A DNA stretch of 64,000 nucleotides from assembly GCA_948470005.1 (NCBI GenBank), contig CAOKNI010000001.1, positions 1 through 64,000 of the forward strand. Reading direction: 5' to 3'. Below are positions 33,440 to 43,631 of this stretch, piece by piece. Origin of the DNA: an uncultured Mycoplasmatota bacterium. Its GTDB lineage: Bacteria > Bacillota_I > Bacilli_A > RF39 > UBA660. The notes under the pieces are model-generated. The model made no database searches and was not told where the DNA came from. It saw only the letters and a program-made list of their open reading frames with translations. Each line of letters begins with the position of its first letter. Positions within the stretch are counted from its first letter, which is position 1. The position numbers and the translations under genes are program-made.

Positions 33440-35221
33440 ATGATTAAAGAAAAACTAAAATTAGTGCCTCATTTACCAGGTTCCTATCAAATGAAAAATA
33501 GTGATGGCATCATTATTTATGTTGGTAAAGCAAAGGATTTATTTAAGCGCGTTAATTCTTATTTTAATCGTCCTCAAACTGGTAAAACTGCCAAAATGGT
33601 GAGTGAAATTGCCGATTTTGAATATATTGTGGCAAACTCTGAACTAGAAGCCTTTTTATTAGAATTTAATCTTATTAAACGTTATGACCCTAAGTATAAT
33701 ATTTTATTAAAAGATGACAAAAGTTATCCTTATATTGAATATATTAAAACACCATATCCTCGTCTTCAAGTATCACGCTATTTAAATATTAAAAAAAGAG
33801 ATAAAAAAATGCTTTTCGGCCCATATCCTAACGCTTATGCTGCAAGACGTATTGTATCTCTCATAAATAGATTATATCCTTTAAAAAAATGTGATACTAT
33901 GCCTAAAAAGGTTTGTTTATATTATCATATTGGTGAGTGCCTTGGTTATTGTGAAAAAAACATAAATAAAGAAGACTTTGAAAAAATGGAACAAGAAATA
34001 CTTGCCTTTTTAAGAGGGAATGGAGACATTTTAAAAAATAAAATATTAGAAAAAATAAAAACTTATAGCGAAAATTTAAACTTTGAAATGGCTCTAGAAT
34101 TAAAAAAAGAATTAGATTATATTAATATTATTTTAGATAAACAAAAAATGGAACTTCACGATTATGTTGACCGTGACTGTCTTGGCTTTTATTTTGATAA
34201 AGGCTATTTAAGTATTCAAATTTTATTTTTACGAAATGGTCGCATGGTTGGTGGACACACGGATATTTTTCCCGCAGTTGGGGATTTTGCTGATGAACTT
34301 GATTATTATGTTATGCATTTTTATAGTAAGCATGAAATACCTAAAGAAATTCTTTGCCCAAGTGAATTAAACACGACAGTTCTATCAGAAATTATAACTA
34401 CTAATTTTGTTATCCCTCAAAAAGGTAAAAAGAAAAATCTTATTAATATGGCTAATTTAAATGCTAAAATAAATCTTGAAAATGAAATGGAAATTATCGA
34501 ACGTGACACTTTAAAAACAGAAGCGGCTAATGCCGAATTAAAAGAAATACTAGGGTTATCTAAACTAGACCGTATCGACTTATTTGATAACTCTAATCTC
34601 TTCGGCAAATTCACCGTAAGCTGTATGGTAGTCTTTAAAAATGGAAAGCCTGCCAAAAAAGAGTATCGTAAATATAAAATTAGTTTAGATAAAAATGATG
34701 ATTATCATACTATGGAAGAAGTAATCTATCGTAGGTACTACCGAGCTTTGCTTGAAAAAACAGAGCTTCCCGATTTAATTATCGTTGATGGAGGAACTAA
34801 TCAAATTAATGCCTGCTTAAACATATTAAATGATTTAAACTTAAATATTAAAGTATGTGGTTTAAGAAAAAACAATAAACACAGGACTAATGATTTAATT
34901 GACTCAAACTATAATCTCATAAACATTGATAAACAAAGTAATGTTTTTCATTATCTAACCCGTATGCAAGATGAAGTTCACCGCTATACAATTAGTTACC
35001 ACCGTACTATTAGAAGTAAAGGAGCTATATCTAGTATTTTAGATAATGTGGGAGGAATCGGTGAAAAACGCAAAAAAGAATTAATTAAAACTTTTGGTAG
35101 TGTAAATAAAATGCGTAGTGCGAATATCACAGAACTTACCAAAATAATTCCTGAAAATATTGCCATAAATTTACAAGAATATTTAAATTCTTATAAAGAA
35201 GAACAAAAAAAGTCGAAATAA
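33440..35221 (+). CDS. uvrC: Excinuclease ABC subunit C
   Basis: Makes the two incisions of nucleotide excision repair with UvrA and UvrB. The 593 residues include an N-terminal GIY-YIG nuclease (PGSYQMKNSDGIIIYVGKAK, about 12-31), the Cys-rich linker (CDTMPKKVCLYYHIGECLGYC), a UVR motif that binds UvrB (about 195-235), the RNase H-like C-terminal nuclease with DLIIVDGGTNQINAC, and tandem helix-hairpin-helix at the end (NVGGIGEKRKKELIKTFGSV). The start follows TAGGTGAATTTTT. It is separate from uvrA and uvrB. Confidence 0.96.
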   Translation: MIKEKLKLVPHLPGSYQMKNSDGIIIYVGKAKDLFKRVNSYFNRPQTGKTAKMVSEIADFEYIVANSELEAFLLEFNLIKRYDPKYNILLKDDKSYPYIEYIKTPYPRLQVSRYLNIKKRDKKMLFGPYPNAYAARRIVSLINRLYPLKKCDTMPKKVCLYYHIGECLGYCEKNINKEDFEKMEQEILAFLRGNGDILKNKILEKIKTYSENLNFEMALELKKELDYINIILDKQKMELHDYVDRDCLGFYFDKGYLSIQILFLRNGRMVGGHTDIFPAVGDFADELDYYVMHFYSKHEIPKEILCPSELNTTVLSEIITTNFVIPQKGKKKNLINMANLNAKINLENEMEIIERDTLKTEAANAELKEILGLSKLDRIDLFDNSNLFGKFTVSCMVVFKNGKPAKKEYRKYKISLDKNDDYHTMEEVIYRRYYRALLEKTELPDLIIVDGGTNQINACLNILNDLNLNIKVCGLRKNNKHRTNDLIDSNYNLINIDKQSNVFHYLTRMQDEVHRYTISYHRTIRSKGAISSILDNVGGIGEKRKKELIKTFGSVNKMRSANITELTKIIPENIAINLQEYLNSYKEEQKKSK

Positions 35222-35268
35222 AATATCTTTTGTTCTTTTTTTATTGTATAATAAAAAAGGTGGTACAT

Positions 35269-36423
35269 TTGAAAAATTTAACGAAAATTACATCATATCC
35301 GCAAATACTTGTTTCCAGTAATATATTAAGTTATGAAAAGCCTGATTATGTATATATACCAATAGAACAGAAAGCTCATGTTTTAGTAAAAATCGGTACT
35401 AAAGTAAGTATTGGCTCACCTTTGATGAAAGGTAAGTCTGTTATTACTTCGCCAGTATCTGGTAAAGTTACAGCTATGCGTGAAGTTGCAACCAAAGAGG
35501 GAAATTTAAAAGCCATCGAAATATTAAATGACTATCAAGAAGCGAAAATAATAGATCCTATTTTAAAAAATAATTATAATAATATCAAAAAGGATAAACT
35601 AGCTAGTCTTTTAAAAACTTATTTTAATGTTGATTTTGCTGATAAAGAAAATATCGTCTTAAATTGTCTTGATGATGAACCATATATAGTAACGGAAAGT
35701 TTTTATCTTTACCTTTACTATGAAGGTTTTTTAGAATTAATAGACAAATTAGCTAGTCTATTTAATATAAAGACTATAACTATTTCTTTGAAGTCTACAA
35801 ATAGCGAAAATATAAGTAAATTAATGGAATGTCTTGGCATGTATCCCAATATTAAACTACAAATTTTACCTGATTTATATTTATTAGGCCATAATTCTAT
35901 TTTAGCTCATCATTTAAATTTAGATTATTCTTCATCTTTATTTATTAAAGCTAGTTCTTTTTATAATATCTATAATTTAATATTCCGTAATCGTCAAATA
36001 AGTGATAAATTAATTACTATCAGTGGTAATGGTGTTATTAATCCTTCTGTTATTAGGGTTAAAATTGGCACTAAACTAATTGATGTTATTTCATCTTTAT
36101 TAAAACTTAAAAAGACTAAATTAATCTATGTTGCCGAGGGACTCATGAGTGGCACTATTATAAATCCTGAAAATTTTGTTATTACAGCTAATTTAAGTGG
36201 CATTATAATAACTAAAGAGTCGAAAACAAATAGTGAACAGCCTTGTCTAAATTGTGGGGCTTGTCTAAATATTTGTCCAGTTGGTTTAAATCCTCTATTA
36301 TTAAAAAACAAAGAATATTTTGAAAAAGTCAAAAGTAAATGTCTAAAATGTGGTTTATGCACATATATTTGTCCTAGTTATATTAATTTTAATCAAATAA
36401 TAGAAGGAGAATCTCATGAATAA
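35269..36423 (+). CDS. RnfC-like electron-transport subunit
   Basis: Start TTG at 35269 behind AAGGTGG, giving 384 residues. It has the N-terminal barrel-sandwich domain (KAHVLVKIGTKVSIGSPLMK, about 35-54), a shortened flavin/NADH-like middle region, an SLBB-like segment (GVINPSVIRVKIGTKL) and two complete 4Fe-4S motifs, CLNCGACLNICPVGL and CLKCGLCTYICPSYI (starting near 325 and 358). RnfC feeds electrons from NADH or to ferredoxin in the Rnf ion pump. The usual GGEKQL-type motif of the 51K-like domain is not visible, so NADH binding is doubtful. It overlaps the RnfD-like gene by eight bases; no other rnf genes are in the window. Confidence 0.8.
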   Translation: MKNLTKITSYPQILVSSNILSYEKPDYVYIPIEQKAHVLVKIGTKVSIGSPLMKGKSVITSPVSGKVTAMREVATKEGNLKAIEILNDYQEAKIIDPILKNNYNNIKKDKLASLLKTYFNVDFADKENIVLNCLDDEPYIVTESFYLYLYYEGFLELIDKLASLFNIKTITISLKSTNSENISKLMECLGMYPNIKLQILPDLYLLGHNSILAHHLNLDYSSSLFIKASSFYNIYNLIFRNRQISDKLITISGNGVINPSVIRVKIGTKLIDVISSLLKLKKTKLIYVAEGLMSGTIINPENFVITANLSGIIITKESKTNSEQPCLNCGACLNICPVGLNPLLLKNKEYFEKVKSKCLKCGLCTYICPSYINFNQIIEGESHE

Positions 36424-37303
36424 AATACCATTACTTCATCATGAATTAGATAGCAATAGTCTAATTAAAAGCTACTATTTTGCTTTAATACCTTTATTAA
36501 TTTTCAGCATCTATAAAAATGGTTTTGTTCTTTACGATGCTGGCTTAATTAATTTTTTTGATATTTTTTTACCTTTACTTTTCTATTTTGTAAGCATTGG
36601 CATTGGATTTATTATATCTTTTGTAACTAAAGAAAAACCAGTTTATAATATTTTAATATGTTTAATATGTGCTGCATCCGTGTCTATAAATAGTAATATT
36701 TTAATTTATGCCATCTTATTATTTGCAGTCATGTTTATTTTAAAATATTTATCTAAGCGTTTTAAAATAACCTTAAATAGTATCTCAATTGTTCGACTAT
36801 TTCTTTTATTAAGTTTATTTATAAACTCTTATTCCTATTTAAATATTGGCGAAAAACTTCATAAATTTAATTATAATCTATTTGATATATTTATAGGTCA
36901 TGCGCCTGGTGGTGTTGCAACATCTAGTATGTTATTATTAATTATTAGTTTTATTATTTTAGCTTTAAATAAATATTATAAAAAAATAATCTCTTTATCT
37001 TCAAGTTTAGTTTATATTTTATTAGGTTTAATTTATATTTTAATAAGTCATAACTATGATTATTTCTCTTTGCTATTTAATGGTACTATTTATTTTTCTT
37101 TCATTTTCGTGGCCGCGGATATAAAAGTTAGTCCTTATAGTTCTAAAGGTATGTTAATATATGGAGTTTTTATTGGATTAACTAGCTTTCTTATTAGTAT
37201 TTTCTTAAATATCTATGAAGCAGGATATTTAAGCATTTTTTTCATTAGTCTTTTTATTCCTCTAATTAACAAAATAATTAACAAAAAATATTTACATAGT
37301 TAA
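36416..37303 (+). CDS. RnfD-like membrane subunit
   Basis: A 295-residue membrane protein with about nine hydrophobic segments. IFIGHAPGGVATSS matches the covalent-flavin segment of RnfD/NqrB (its Thr is the expected attachment site), and FVAADIKVSPYSSKGMLIYG matches the conserved D-x-x-x-S-P ... G-x-x-x-Y-G element. It overlaps the RnfC-like gene, so the two are certainly one unit. RnfA, B, E and G are missing from this locus. Confidence 0.8.
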   Translation: MNKIPLLHHELDSNSLIKSYYFALIPLLIFSIYKNGFVLYDAGLINFFDIFLPLLFYFVSIGIGFIISFVTKEKPVYNILICLICAASVSINSNILIYAILLFAVMFILKYLSKRFKITLNSISIVRLFLLLSLFINSYSYLNIGEKLHKFNYNLFDIFIGHAPGGVATSSMLLLIISFIILALNKYYKKIISLSSSLVYILLGLIYILISHNYDYFSLLFNGTIYFSFIFVAADIKVSPYSSKGMLIYGVFIGLTSFLISIFLNIYEAGYLSIFFISLFIPLINKIINKKYLHS

Positions 37304-37390
37304 AACTATATGATATATTAGTAACCATTCACTCGTGTTTTTTAATTTTTCTTGAGAATATGATAAACAAGCTTTATCTAGAAAGAAAAA

Positions 37391-39145
37391 ATGAAAAAAC
37401 TAATTAAAATTTTATTTATAACTATTGTATTCTTTACATTTACTCTAAGTAGTAATGCCAAAACTAACCATTTAGGTTCTAGTGATACAAAAACAGGCGT
37501 TAAGTTGCATCTCAAGTCCAGTACTATTGAAAAAGATTTTGAGTTAGAAGAAATAATTAATTATAATGGTACTGTTCCCATTTATAGTCTTGAACCTACC
37601 AAAACCTTTATCGAAGGAGAATATACGGAATATGCTAATGAAACGCAGGTTCCTGTTGTAGGTTTACCCGAAAAATGGGACGAACTCCGTAATATTGCCT
37701 ATTTTGGTCATAAATATAGGGACCGCACTGATATAAAGTGGTATATTGCGGCGCAATATTTAATCTGGGACTTAATGCTTGATGATGATGCGTCACTTTA
37801 TTTCATCGACGGATTTGGTATGCCTATATCATTATTCGAAGAAGAAATAACAGCTATTAAATATGATATTGCTAATGTCAAAACCCTTCCTTCATTTGGT
37901 CATCCCGAACTTGGAGATGCCGACTTTATAGTAAAAAAGGACACCGAACTAACCATTGAAGATAAAAATGGTATTCTAAATGAATTTATTATCGATGGTG
38001 AAAATTCTGCAGGCTTTATTAGAAACGATAATTTCTTAACCATTAAATATAGCTCTTACGGCGATAAAATTATCTTTATGTATAAACCTTATGAGCCTAA
38101 TCTTAATATGTCTAAAATTTATTATTTAAATAATGACACTCCAGCTTATCTAAGTAGAGGTACTGTAACTCTTGCTGGTGGCATTACGCAAATTAAAGTC
38201 GTAAAACCAAATCTAACTTTAGAAATAACTCCTGATGTTAAAACAAATTTAAGTTTAGAAGGATTTTCTTATAATTTATATTTTGAAGATAATTTTCTTG
38301 GTAAATTCTCTAGTGATGAACTAGGTATTATTAAAATACCTTATTTAGAATCTGGAGCATATTTATTAGAACCTGTTAGTGTTCCTAAAGGTTTCGCACT
38401 TGCAAGTGAGTCTTTAAATATTGATATTTTAAATGATGATATTAATATAAATTTAATTGAACAAACTCTTAAAAAAGATATTAGTATTGCATCAAGCTTT
38501 GAAGAAAATTATGATATTGAGGTTAAATATTTAATCAAAAATATAGATACTTTAGAAGAAATAACAACTACTTCTAATAAATTATCTTTACCATACGGCA
38601 ACTATCTGTTAGAAGAAATAATAGCTAATTCTAAGTATGAAACTCCTGAGGCCATTAATTTCAGTATTGATGCTAATAGCCCTAATTTAAGTTTTTCCTT
38701 TTATAATAAACTTATAGAAGAGGAGGAAGTTGTAGCTCCTACTCCGGAATTACCACTGGATAATGAAAATAATCAGGAAGAGTTAGTAGAAGATAATAAA
38801 GAACCCGTTATACCAGATATTCCCCAAAAGGAAGAAACCAAAAATGATATATCAGAACCTGAAATACCAATTAAAAAGCCAGTTAATAAGCTACCAGAAG
38901 AAGTAAAAAGCTCAGAAGAACCAGCTAGTACCGATAAAGAAAACACTAATTTAGATACTGGAACTTTAAATAATCAAATACTAAGTGATAAGAAAGAAAA
39001 TGAAATACCCGTGAATAATGAAATTAATGAGTCTTCGGATTTAATAATAAACATACCAAGTACTAGCAAAAATGCTAACTTCTATTTTCTTCCAGCAATT
39101 GCATCATTATTTCTAAGTTATGTCCTTCTTAAAAAAATTTCTTAG
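37391..39145 (+). CDS. Cell-surface protein with thioester-domain-like and Cna-B-like regions, sortase substrate
   Basis: A 584-residue secreted protein. A signal peptide covers about 1-23 (cut after SNA). Residues 45-170 resemble a bacterial thioester domain: PIYSLEPTKTF near the start and WYIAAQYLIWDLM later. In active domains the first motif is Y-C-x-x-P and the Cys bonds to the Gln of the second; here Cys is Ser, so no thioester can form. Two Cna-B/SpaA-like beta domains follow (about 275-360 and 370-440), then a Pro/Glu/Asn-rich stalk (about 440-550). A sorting signal at the C-terminus has the LPxTG-like IPSTSKN, a hydrophobic stretch and a KK tail. The adjacent sortase overlaps its last 26 bases. 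Confidence 0.75.
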   Translation: MKKLIKILFITIVFFTFTLSSNAKTNHLGSSDTKTGVKLHLKSSTIEKDFELEEIINYNGTVPIYSLEPTKTFIEGEYTEYANETQVPVVGLPEKWDELRNIAYFGHKYRDRTDIKWYIAAQYLIWDLMLDDDASLYFIDGFGMPISLFEEEITAIKYDIANVKTLPSFGHPELGDADFIVKKDTELTIEDKNGILNEFIIDGENSAGFIRNDNFLTIKYSSYGDKIIFMYKPYEPNLNMSKIYYLNNDTPAYLSRGTVTLAGGITQIKVVKPNLTLEITPDVKTNLSLEGFSYNLYFEDNFLGKFSSDELGIIKIPYLESGAYLLEPVSVPKGFALASESLNIDILNDDININLIEQTLKKDISIASSFEENYDIEVKYLIKNIDTLEEITTTSNKLSLPYGNYLLEEIIANSKYETPEAINFSIDANSPNLSFSFYNKLIEEEEVVAPTPELPLDNENNQEELVEDNKEPVIPDIPQKEETKNDISEPEIPIKKPVNKLPEEVKSSEEPASTDKENTNLDTGTLNNQILSDKKENEIPVNNEINESSDLIINIPSTSKNANFYFLPAIASLFLSYVLLKKIS

Positions 39146-39668
39146 CATAAACATACTTACTTTCCTTCTTTTGTTATTAGTACATCTATCTTTTCTAAAA
39201 ACTGAAATACTTGCAACTACATTCGAAGTCACAGCTAAAATTTCTTCGCCTAATAGTTATTATGCTATTTTAAAAATACCTAAGATATCTTTAAATCAGG
39301 AAATTTATCCTCTTAATAACACCAAAAATAACTTAAATAAAAATCTCTTGTTACACGAATTAAGTCGCATGCCTGATAACGAAAAAAGTAACGTTATCAT
39401 CGCTGGGCATTCAGGAACAAGCACGATTGCTTATTTTAAAAATTTATATAAACTAAAAATTCATGATTTAGCAATACTTTACTATAATAATTTTATCTAT
39501 ACTTATGAAATTAAAGAAATTGCTTACCAGCCCAAAACAGGAATCCTACATTTAAAAGAAAATTATTCTCATCTTTTAACTCTTATTACTTGTACAAAGA
39601 ATGATAATAATAGCCAAACAATTTACTATGCTGAGCTTAAAAATAAAGAGAAAATAGTCAAAAAATAG
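39120..39668 (+). CDS. Sortase, class D/F-like, without the usual catalytic Arg
   Basis: A 182-residue membrane-anchored transpeptidase. It has an N-terminal membrane segment (about 7-24), then the sortase barrel with the catalytic His in IIAGHSGT (about 94-101) and Cys in LTLITCTKND (about 152-161). Sortases have an Arg about eight residues after the Cys, just before a hydrophobic strand; here that strand is SQTIYYAEL and no Arg is present, while Thr takes its place. It begins inside the substrate gene, so the two are coupled. No strong ribosome binding site is seen. Confidence 0.8.
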   Translation: MSFLKKFLSINILTFLLLLLVHLSFLKTEILATTFEVTAKISSPNSYYAILKIPKISLNQEIYPLNNTKNNLNKNLLLHELSRMPDNEKSNVIIAGHSGTSTIAYFKNLYKLKIHDLAILYYNNFIYTYEIKEIAYQPKTGILHLKENYSHLLTLITCTKNDNNSQTIYYAELKNKEKIVKK

Positions 39669-39670
39669 TC

Positions 39671-39706
39671 AAAAAAGCAATTTTTTAGAAAAAAGTTGTT
39701 TTTTTT
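39671..39706 (+). terminator. Terminator after the sortase gene
   Basis: A/T-rich hairpin in which AAAAAAGCAATTTTTT faces AAAAAAGTTGTTTTTT, ending in a T run. Confidence 0.5.
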
Positions 39707-39714
39707 AAAGGAAA

Positions 39715-39742
39715 TTGAGGGGGTACGGGTAATATATATAAT
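39715..39742 (+). promoter_or_regulatory. Promoter of the dnaG-rpoD-trmK operon
   Basis: TTGAGG (39715-39720) and TATAAT (39737-39742) are separated by 16 bases; the dnaG start is about 30 bases downstream. Confidence 0.65.
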
Positions 39743-39772
39743 TAGAGGCTAAAAATGAGGTGATTGTAGACC

Positions 39773-41518
39773 GTGGAAAACGAAATCGAAAATATTCGCA
39801 AAAACGCTAACATAATTGAAGTCATATCTAGTTATATCCCACTTACTCCTAAAGGTAAAAATTACTTTGGTGTCTGTCCTTTTCACGAAGACCATTCCCC
39901 AAGTATGAGTGTCTCAGAAGAAAAAGGAATATATAAATGCTTTTCTTGTGGTGCCGCAGGCAATGTCTTCACTTTTGTAAAAGATTATGAAAATGTAAGT
40001 TTCTTAGAAGCTGTGAAAACTGTCGCTAATATTTGTGGTCTAACATTTCATGGCAATATAGCTTCATCACTTCCAGCCAAAACTAATAAAATTGAATATG
40101 AAATAATGGAGTTAGCTTTAAAATTTTATCAAAATAATTTAAATACTGAAATTGGAAAAGAGGCTAAAAGATATTTGCAAGAAAGAGCTTTAGGTGAAGA
40201 AGCCCAAAAAGACTTCGACATTGGACTCGCTCTTGATAAAACACATTCGCTACATCAGCTTTTAATAAATAAAAATTATCCAGTAGAAACATTAGTAAAT
40301 ATTGGCCTTTTAAATCGTGATGGTGAGCATTTAAGTGATATTTTTCATAACCGAATTATTTTTCCTATTCATGATTTAGAGGGACGACCTATTGGTTTTA
40401 CAGGTCGTATCTATAATAGTAGTAGTAACCAAGCAAAATACTTAAATTCTAAAGAATCGGTTATATTTAAAAAGGGACAAATACTATTTAATTACCACCG
40501 AGCTAAAAGCTATATAAAAAAGCAAAAAGAAGTTATTATTGTGGAAGGCAACATGGATGCAATAAGACTATATTCTAGTGGTATCAAAAATGTTATTGCC
40601 CTAATGGGTACGAGTCTTACTAAGGAACAAGTTAATATTATTAAAAATATGCGAGCTAAAGTCATCTTAATGCTTGATAACGATGAAGCAGGAGAGACTG
40701 CCACCTTCCAAAATGGTGATATCTTAAGTAGTAATAACATAACTCCTTTTGTCGTACGTTTGAGTGGGGCAAAAGACCCTGATGAATATATCATTAAAAA
40801 TGGAATTGATGCCATAATAAATAATATCAAGGAGCCTCTTAGTTTTCTCGATTTTAAACTTAAATATTTAAAAAAGAGTAAAGACTTATCGAAAACAGAA
40901 GACCTTGTTAAATATATCAAAGAACTTATTTCTAGCATTAAAGATATCAAAGACGAATTAACAAAGGAAATAACCTTAAAAAAGATTAGTAAAGAATATG
41001 ATGTACCTTTAAATATTCTAGAAAAAGAGTTTGAAAAAGCTGTTATAAAAGCTCCTCCAAAAGAGGAAGCACCAAAAAAGCTTGCCAAAAAAAGAATTTC
41101 GAAGTATGATATAGCCTGCATTCACATTATTTATTTTATGATAAATGAATTAAGTTATATTAAAAAATTTAAAGAATTATTAGGATATTTCTATATCAAA
41201 AAATATCGCGATATTGCAAATGAAATAATCTACTATGGTGAAATGCACGAAAGTATATCTTTATCCGAGTTTATCACTTATATTGAAACAAAAGATTATA
41301 TTTACGATGATGTTATGGAAATTATTAAAACTGTGAATTTAGCCGAATTAACAGAAAAAGATTTTCTTGATTTTATTAATGTTGCTATTATTGAGCAAAA
41401 AAAATTAGAAATAAAAGAATTAAAAAAAGAAGCAAATAATGAACTAGACTTAAATAAACAAACAGAACTAGCCCAAAAATTTGTACAACTAAAAAAAGGA
41501 TGTGTAGGAAATGAATAA
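39773..41518 (+). CDS. dnaG: DNA primase
   Basis: Synthesises RNA primers at the replication fork with the DnaB helicase. The GTG start follows GAGGTGATTG. The CHC2 zinc finger is complete ([10 protein letters not shown]...[10 protein letters not shown], about 36-64). The TOPRIM core shows [14 protein letters not shown] (about 252-265) with the catalytic Glu and [10 protein letters not shown] (about 300-309). The C-terminal helicase-binding region (about 430-581) is helical. It overlaps rpoD by eight bases, the classic macromolecular synthesis operon. Confidence 0.96.
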   Translation: MENEIENIRKNANIIEVISSYIPLTPKGKNYFGVCPFHEDHSPSMSVSEEKGIYKCFSCGAAGNVFTFVKDYENVSFLEAVKTVANICGLTFHGNIASSLPAKTNKIEYEIMELALKFYQNNLNTEIGKEAKRYLQERALGEEAQKDFDIGLALDKTHSLHQLLINKNYPVETLVNIGLLNRDGEHLSDIFHNRIIFPIHDLEGRPIGFTGRIYNSSSNQAKYLNSKESVIFKKGQILFNYHRAKSYIKKQKEVIIVEGNMDAIRLYSSGIKNVIALMGTSLTKEQVNIIKNMRAKVILMLDNDEAGETATFQNGDILSSNNITPFVVRLSGAKDPDEYIIKNGIDAIINNIKEPLSFLDFKLKYLKKSKDLSKTEDLVKYIKELISSIKDIKDELTKEITLKKISKEYDVPLNILEKEFEKAVIKAPPKEEAPKKLAKKRISKYDIACIHIIYFMINELSYIKKFKELLGYFYIKKYRDIANEIIYYGEMHESISLSEFITYIETKDYIYDDVMEIIKTVNLAELTEKDFLDFINVAIIEQKKLEIKELKKEANNELDLNKQTELAQKFVQLKKGCVGNE

Positions 41519-42641
41519 CGAAAATATTAAAGGAGCCGGTAAAATAACCGAAATAAAATCTCTTGAAGAACGAATTAAAGAATTAATCGAAATAGGAAAG
41601 AAACAAAAGTATATTACTTTTGAAACCCTTGCTGAAGCTTTAAAAGGACTCGAAATCGACAATGACTCACTTGACGAAATCTACAATACTTTAATGGAAA
41701 ATGAAATCCAAGTAGTCGCTGACGAAGAAGATGCCACAGGTGATGATGGAATACCTAAAGAAATTGACGAACCTATTATTTTAGACGATGCTGAACTAAC
41801 TAAAGATATTAATATCAATGACCCGGTTCGCATGTACTTAAAAGAAATAGGACGCATTTCGCTTTTATCACCCGAAGAAGAATTAGAATTAAGCGAAAAA
41901 GTAGCAAAGGGGGAAGAAGCCGCTAAAAATAAACTTGCCGAATCCAATTTGCGTCTTGTTGTAAGTATTGCCAAAAGATATGTCGGTCGTGGTCTTTTAT
42001 TCTTAGACTTAATTCAAGAGGGTAATATTGGTCTTATGAAAGCCGTGGATAAATTCGATAGTGATAAAGGGTATAAATTCTCTACATACGCAACATGGTG
42101 GATTAGACAAGCTATAACTAGAGCCTTAGCAGACCAAGCGCGTACCATAAGAGTTCCTGTTCACATGGTTGAAACTATCAATAAAATGTCTCGTATTCAA
42201 AGACAATTAACACTGGAATTAAATCGTGAACCAAGTGAAGAAGAACTAGCTAAAAAGATGGGCATAAGTGTCGAGAAAGTTCGTGAAGTTATCAAAATAA
42301 GTCAAGAACCTGTATCACTTGAAACACCAATCGGAGAAGAAGATGACTCTCATTTAGGAGACTTTATCAAAGATGAATCTAGTATGTCACCCGAAGAATA
42401 CGCAACTAATGAAATATTAAAAGAAGAAATAAAAAGTGTTTTAATGACACTTCAAGTAAGAGAACAAGAAGTATTAGAACTTCGCTTTGGACTAGTTGAT
42501 GGAACATGTCATACTTTAGAAGAAGTAGGGAAAAAATTTAACGTTACTCGGGAACGTATCCGTCAAATTGAAGCTAAAGCTTTACGTAAACTTCGTCATC
42601 CATCTCGAGCTAAAAAATTAAAGGATTTCTTATCTGAATAA
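41511..42641 (+). CDS. rpoD: Primary RNA polymerase sigma factor
   Basis: Housekeeping sigma factor (SigA), 376 residues. A short region 1.1 is followed by region 1.2 ([20 protein letters not shown]), region 2 ([20 protein letters not shown] through [20 protein letters not shown]), the -10 recognition helix, region 3, and region 4 with the -35-reading helix-turn-helix ([20 protein letters not shown]). The consensus TTGACA/TATAAT-type promoters in the window fit this factor. It overlaps dnaG and touches trmK (TAATG). Confidence 0.97.
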   Translation: MNNENIKGAGKITEIKSLEERIKELIEIGKKQKYITFETLAEALKGLEIDNDSLDEIYNTLMENEIQVVADEEDATGDDGIPKEIDEPIILDDAELTKDININDPVRMYLKEIGRISLLSPEEELELSEKVAKGEEAAKNKLAESNLRLVVSIAKRYVGRGLLFLDLIQEGNIGLMKAVDKFDSDKGYKFSTYATWWIRQAITRALADQARTIRVPVHMVETINKMSRIQRQLTLELNREPSEEELAKKMGISVEKVREVIKISQEPVSLETPIGEEDDSHLGDFIKDESSMSPEEYATNEILKEEIKSVLMTLQVREQEVLELRFGLVDGTCHTLEEVGKKFNVTRERIRQIEAKALRKLRHPSRAKKLKDFLSE

Positions 42642-43297
42642 TGTTAAATTTAAAATTACAAACTATTGCAGGACTTATAAATAAAAATGATACTGTAATT
42701 GATATTGGCTGTGACCATGCGCATTTAGCCATATATTTAAAAAAAAATAAATTATGTAAAGAGGTTTATGCTTCTGATATTAGCGAAAATGTTTTAAGAA
42801 TAGCAGAGGAAAATATCAAAAAAAGCAAGACTAATATTAAAGTATATTTATCTGATGGTTTTTCTAGTATCAATAATAAAGATATTAATACTGCAGTTAT
42901 TTCAGGAATGGGTACTAATACCATCTTAAACATTGTAAATAATGCTCCTCAAAATATCACTAAATATATTATAAGTAGCAATAATGATTATGAATTTTTA
43001 CGGCTTAGTTTATATAAAAAAGGTTTTTATATAGCAAAAGAAATAGCTATTAAAGACAATAATAAGTTTTATCCCATAATGTTATTTATGAAAGAATTTA
43101 AGCAGGAAACGAAAAAAACTTTAAAATATGGTAAAAGCTATGATAAAGAATATTTAAGTTATTTAATAACAAAAGAAAAAAGTATTTTAAAAAGAATACC
43201 TTTTAAGCATATTTTAAAAAGAATAAAGCATATGAAAAATATTAGAATTTTGCAAAGTATGCTAAAAGAAACTACAAAAAGAAAACGGGACTATTAG
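42641..43297 (+). CDS. trmK: tRNA (adenine(22)-N1)-methyltransferase
   Basis: SAM-dependent methyltransferase, 218 residues, related to Bacillus YqfN. SAM-binding motif I is TVIDIGCDHAHLAIYL (about 18-33), followed by VYASDISENVLRIAEENI and the ISGMGTNTI catalytic-side motif typical of TrmK. A C-terminal coiled coil follows from about 170. Position directly after rpoD (overlapping stop/start) repeats the B. subtilis order sigA-cccA-yqfN. Its 3' end overlaps the convergent yqfQ-like gene by 26 bases. Confidence 0.9.
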   Translation: MLNLKLQTIAGLINKNDTVIDIGCDHAHLAIYLKKNKLCKEVYASDISENVLRIAEENIKKSKTNIKVYLSDGFSSINNKDINTAVISGMGTNTILNIVNNAPQNITKYIISSNNDYEFLRLSLYKKGFYIAKEIAIKDNNKFYPIMLFMKEFKQETKKTLKYGKSYDKEYLSYLITKEKSILKRIPFKHILKRIKHMKNIRILQSMLKETTKRKRDY

Positions 43298-43559
43298 TAT
43301 TTCTAATTACAGATACACTACTTTTAGGTGTGCTTACTGTATTAGATGTACTAGTAGTTTTTTTATTGCTTGTTTTACTTGTGCTTGTTTTATTATTCCC
43401 CATATCTTTTAAAACTCCTAATATAGTTTTTGCATTATTAATCATAGGCTTCGCTTGTTTATATAAAGGAATTACCTGATTGGCAACATTTAATGTCTTT
43501 GATATTCCACTTATTACTTTACCCAAAGTAAGCCCACTATTAACTGGATTTCCAAACAT
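43272..43559 (-). CDS. YqfQ/VrrA-like small protein
   Basis: A 95-residue protein. The middle, KVISGISKTLNVANQVIPLY and KQAKPMINNAKTILGVLKDM, resembles the conserved helical core of the YqfQ (VrrA) family, whose gene lies in the same rpoD neighbourhood in Bacillus. A low-complexity Thr/Ser/Asn/Lys tail follows (about 55-85). The ATG follows TAGGTGGTTAACT. Members of the family are poorly characterised; in spore formers they have been associated with the cell or spore surface. Confidence 0.6.
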   Translation of the reverse strand: MFGNPVNSGLTLGKVISGISKTLNVANQVIPLYKQAKPMINNAKTILGVLKDMGNNKTSTSKTSNKKTTSTSNTVSTPKSSVSVIRNTNSPVFFL

Positions 43560-43631
43560 AGTTAACCACCTAATATAATATATGCCTATTAAAATTTTTA
43601 TTGCTAGCTATAATTTACCGCAAAATGTTGA

